Assembly (NCBI GenBank): GCA_003506995.1
Contig: DNXB01000300.1
Span: forward strand, 1,357 to 9,848
Source of the DNA: Verrucomicrobiales bacterium
GTDB lineage: Bacteria; Verrucomicrobiota; Verrucomicrobiia; Verrucomicrobiales; Verrucomicrobiaceae
Length of the DNA stretch: 8,492 nucleotides
Direction of reading: 5' to 3'
The position numbers were made by a program, and so were the translations under genes. Numbering within the stretch: the stretch's first letter is position 1; the number at the start of each line of letters is the position of its first letter. Below, piece by piece: positions 6,231 through 8,492 of this stretch. The notes under the pieces were generated by a model. The model was not told the origin of the DNA. It searched no databases and saw only the letters and a program-made list of their open reading frames with translations.

Positions 6231-8491
6231 TTGATCTTGGCGAGGCGGCCCTTGCTCCAGGTCAGACCGGCCAGCACGGCCTCGTCATTGGCGGTGGCGG
6301 CGGCGAGCTTTTCCCAGATGGCGACGGCGTTGGCAAAGGCGGTCTTGGCCTCGGCTTTTTTTCCGGCGCTCTCGCTGGTGTGGCCGAGCGAGCCGTAGAG
6401 CTGCGCGAGCTGCCCCGCCCACATGCGGCGCTCCGGCGTGAGCTTGTCCGAAGGCGGCTGCGCCTGGATCATCGCCTCCAACGATTCCACCGCCTGCTGG
6501 GCGATCGGGATGGCGGCGGTGGTCTTGCCACCATCGGCCATGAGCTCGGCATACTCACCGCGCAGCTTGGCCAGCAGGAAACCGTAACGGGCGTTGGTCG
6601 GGTCGTTGGAAAGAATCTCGTTCACGAACTCGATGGCGTCCTGCTTCTTCTTGGCGGCCTCGGAGGGGTTCCCCGCATCACGGGCGAGTGAGGCGAGCGA
6701 GCCGTAGTTGCGGGCGAGGAGGTATTTGACCTCTCCCCATTCAGGAAGGAGGCGGTTCAGCTCCAGCAGGATGGGCAGGGCCTGGTTGTGCGCCTCCTTG
6801 GCGTCCGTGCCGCTGAAATGACGGCCGATGAGCTCCGCCAGCTCGGTGTAGGCCTCGGAGAGCAGCAATGCCTGCTCCTGGTTGCGCGGGCTGCTGCCGA
6901 GCACAAGCTCGCCCATGTCCTTCACCGAGTCGATGAGGGTGTTGAGCGCCTCCTCGATCTTGCCCGCCTCGCGCTGGCTGATGCCCCTGGCATACTTGGC
7001 ACGGGCGAGGATGAATTTTTCGTCGTTGATGAGGTCGTGGCCGATCAGCTTGGCGTCGAGAATGACCGGCACGCGGGCCAGCGCCTGCTCGGAGTCGGCC
7101 ATGTCGCCATTGCGCAGGGTGCGCAGGCCGTATTCGAGCCACGCGCGGGCGCATTCGTTGCGGGCGAGGCGGTTTTTGGGATCGGCGGCCAGCCCTTGGT
7201 CAAGATTCACCGTGGCCTCCTTCAGCAGCGCGAGCGAGTCCGCATGCCGGCCCTCGCGTCCGCGAATGTCGGAGAGCAGCAGGCTGTAGCGGCCCAGCCA
7301 CTGCTGGTAGAGCGCCAGTTGCGCCGGCTCGGCGGTGCCTTTGGCGATCAACTCGGCGGCCTGCTCACGCGCCTTCGTGAGATATTCCACGGCCTTGGTG
7401 GCGTCTCGCAGCTTCAGATGAAGCTGGCCGATGTTTCCATAGGCGCGCAAGCGCTCGACACCGAGCGCGGGCGCTTCCTCCAGCGCGGGCAGGCCGCGCA
7501 TGCAGTAGGCCAGCGCCTCCTTGAGCTGGTCGCGTGAAAAACCGGCCTCCATCTCGTTCCCCGTCGGTGTTTGCAAAAGCTGGGTTAGGAACTGATCGAC
7601 GGCGTTCTGCGAGTTCTGCAAATTCTGGTCCGCCACGGCCTTCGCGGCGCGGGAAACATCACGCTCACCCGTCAGGGTGGTGATCTGGGCGCCGAGCGCG
7701 TCGGTCTCGAGCTTGTGATTGGCGCTGATGCTGGCGACGGTCGTCTCCGCCTTCTGCGCCCGGCGGAGGGTCACAAAGGCGTAGATGACAGACAACACCA
7801 CGAGAGTGAGCAGCGAGATGGCGGTGGTCTGGAGCGTGAGCACCTTCTTCGCCTGCTTCTGACGCTCACGGACGGTCTGCTCGCGAGCCTCCTCCAGCAA
7901 GTAGTCGCCTTCAAGCACCTCGAACTCGCGCACGATCTCGCGCATGTCCGCCCAGCGCGCGGCGGAGTTCAAATCAAGGGCGCGTTCGATGATGTTGCGG
8001 CGGCGCTCCTCCCATTTCGACTGCGCCGCCTGCGGCCAGACGATCTTGGGCTGGGCTTTGACGGCGGCGAGCAGCGCGTTGCTGTCGATCTGCACGGCGA
8101 GGCCCGAGGCGGCGGCCTGGTTGGCGCGCGTGACCTCGCTGTCCCACATTTCCGCGCCTCGCGGCAGGTAGCCGTTGAGCAGCCGGTAGGCGAGGACGCC
8201 AAAGCTGTACACATCCCACGAGGGGCCGTAACCCGCGAAGACGCCGTCTGGATTCTCCGCCTGCTCCGGGCAGAGATGCACGAAATGATCTGTCAGCTCC
8301 AGGTGATGAATGCCGCCCACCCAGCCCTGCGCGATGTCGGTGAGTCGGATCGACGACTCCGCGTCATCCTCCAGCAGCACGTTGGCCGGGCGCAGGTTGC
8401 CATGCGGCAGGCCGTGCTTGTGCAGCCAGGAAAGAGCGTCCGCCACCTCGTAAATGTGCCGCCATGCCTGCTCCGGCGGCAGGCCGCCGCA
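6227..8491 (-). CDS. Ser/Thr kinase-like (possible pseudokinase) membrane protein with TPR-like tail, 5' end outside window
   Basis: The frame is open to the right edge, so the N-terminal lobe (glycine loop, VAIK lysine) is missing; a GTG at 8444-8446 is in frame but is not the start. In the 754 visible residues the kinase C-lobe shows LPHGNLRPANVLL (28-40), LTDIAQGW (50-57) in the DFG position, LCPEQ (74-78) as the APE motif and WDVYSFGVLAYRLL (92-105). The catalytic-loop Asp is Asn32, which argues for weak or no kinase activity. A transmembrane helix follows at about 218-241 (ISLLTLVVLSVIYAFV), then a probable coiled coil (about 245-305) and some 430 residues of helical, TPR-like repeats (for example AYGNIGQLHLKLRDATKAVE, YARGISQREAGKIEEAL). 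The kinase-like part should be cytoplasmic and the tail periplasmic. The role is presumably signalling or scaffolding; partners are unknown. It is coupled to sufE by a 4-base overlap. Confidence 0.85.
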   Translation of the reverse strand, partial: CGGLPPEQAWRHIYEVADALSWLHKHGLPHGNLRPANVLLEDDAESSIRLTDIAQGWVGGIHHLELTDHFVHLCPEQAENPDGVFAGYGPSWDVYSFGVLAYRLLNGYLPRGAEMWDSEVTRANQAAASGLAVQIDSNALLAAVKAQPKIVWPQAAQSKWEERRRNIIERALDLNSAARWADMREIVREFEVLEGDYLLEEAREQTVRERQKQAKKVLTLQTTAISLLTLVVLSVIYAFVTLRRAQKAETTVASISANHKLETDALGAQITTLTGERDVSRAAKAVADQNLQNSQNAVDQFLTQLLQTPTGNEMEAGFSRDQLKEALAYCMRGLPALEEAPALGVERLRAYGNIGQLHLKLRDATKAVEYLTKAREQAAELIAKGTAEPAQLALYQQWLGRYSLLLSDIRGREGRHADSLALLKEATVNLDQGLAADPKNRLARNECARAWLEYGLRTLRNGDMADSEQALARVPVILDAKLIGHDLINDEKFILARAKYARGISQREAGKIEEALNTLIDSVKDMGELVLGSSPRNQEQALLLSEAYTELAELIGRHFSGTDAKEAHNQALPILLELNRLLPEWGEVKYLLARNYGSLASLARDAGNPSEAAKKKQDAIEFVNEILSNDPTNARYGFLLAKLRGEYAELMADGGKTTAAIPIAQQAVESLEAMIQAQPPSDKLTPERRMWAGQLAQLYGSLGHTSESAGKKAEAKTAFANAVAIWEKLAAATANDEAVLAGLTWSKGRLAKIK

Positions 8492-8492
8492 T

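Noticed and set aside
6788..7537. Plus-strand open frame of 249 codons opposite the TPR-like region.
   Set aside because: Antisense shadow caused by high GC at third codon positions; its sequence is low-complexity and unlike any family I know.

Overview
The window looks like a chromosomal segment of a GC-rich Gram-negative bacterium, most likely a verrucomicrobium (Prosthecobacter/Verrucomicrobium-like). This is an inference from four traits. No gene start has a convincing Shine-Dalgarno sequence. A serine/threonine-kinase-like domain is joined through a membrane helix to a long TPR-like tail. There is a secreted protein made of degenerate Trp-containing helical repeats. Finally, a heptamer repeat of the GAATGNN / CATTCGT type lies between genes. 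No mobile-element gene, rRNA, tRNA or CRISPR array is visible.

Layout. From 38 to 751 (minus strand) lies an exported alpha/beta-hydrolase, divergent from a plus-strand cluster. That cluster is metF (869-1792, methylenetetrahydrofolate reductase), a ROK-family sugar kinase closest to fructokinase (1789-2727, overlapping metF by 4 bases), and two small unrecognised membrane proteins (2749-3174 and 3217-3510). A 180-base gap follows. It contains the decayed last ~33 codons of a second GNAT acetyltransferase gene on the minus strand (3521-3628). Next is a 482-residue exported protein (3691-5139) whose last ~340 residues are eleven repeats with an almost invariant 32-residue period.

The right part is a minus-strand cluster reading leftward: a kinase-like TPR membrane protein cut off by the right edge of the window (6227-8491), sufE (5814-6230, overlapping the kinase-like gene by 4 bases), and a GNAT acetyltransferase (5161-5748). 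The 65-base sufE/GNAT gap is mostly a heptamer inverted-repeat array, which also supplies the last codons and stop of sufE.

How the genes work together. metF serves one-carbon/methionine metabolism, the ROK kinase sugar phosphorylation, and SufE sulfur transfer for Fe-S cluster assembly. These are housekeeping roles and I do not see one pathway joining them. No clear new defence or biosynthetic system is present. The points most worth a second look are the MetF with Val at the usual catalytic Glu position, the kinase-like protein with HGN in place of HRD/HGD, the 32-residue repeat protein flanked by ~90-base direct repeats (the ends of an intact and a decayed GNAT gene), and the heptamer hairpin.
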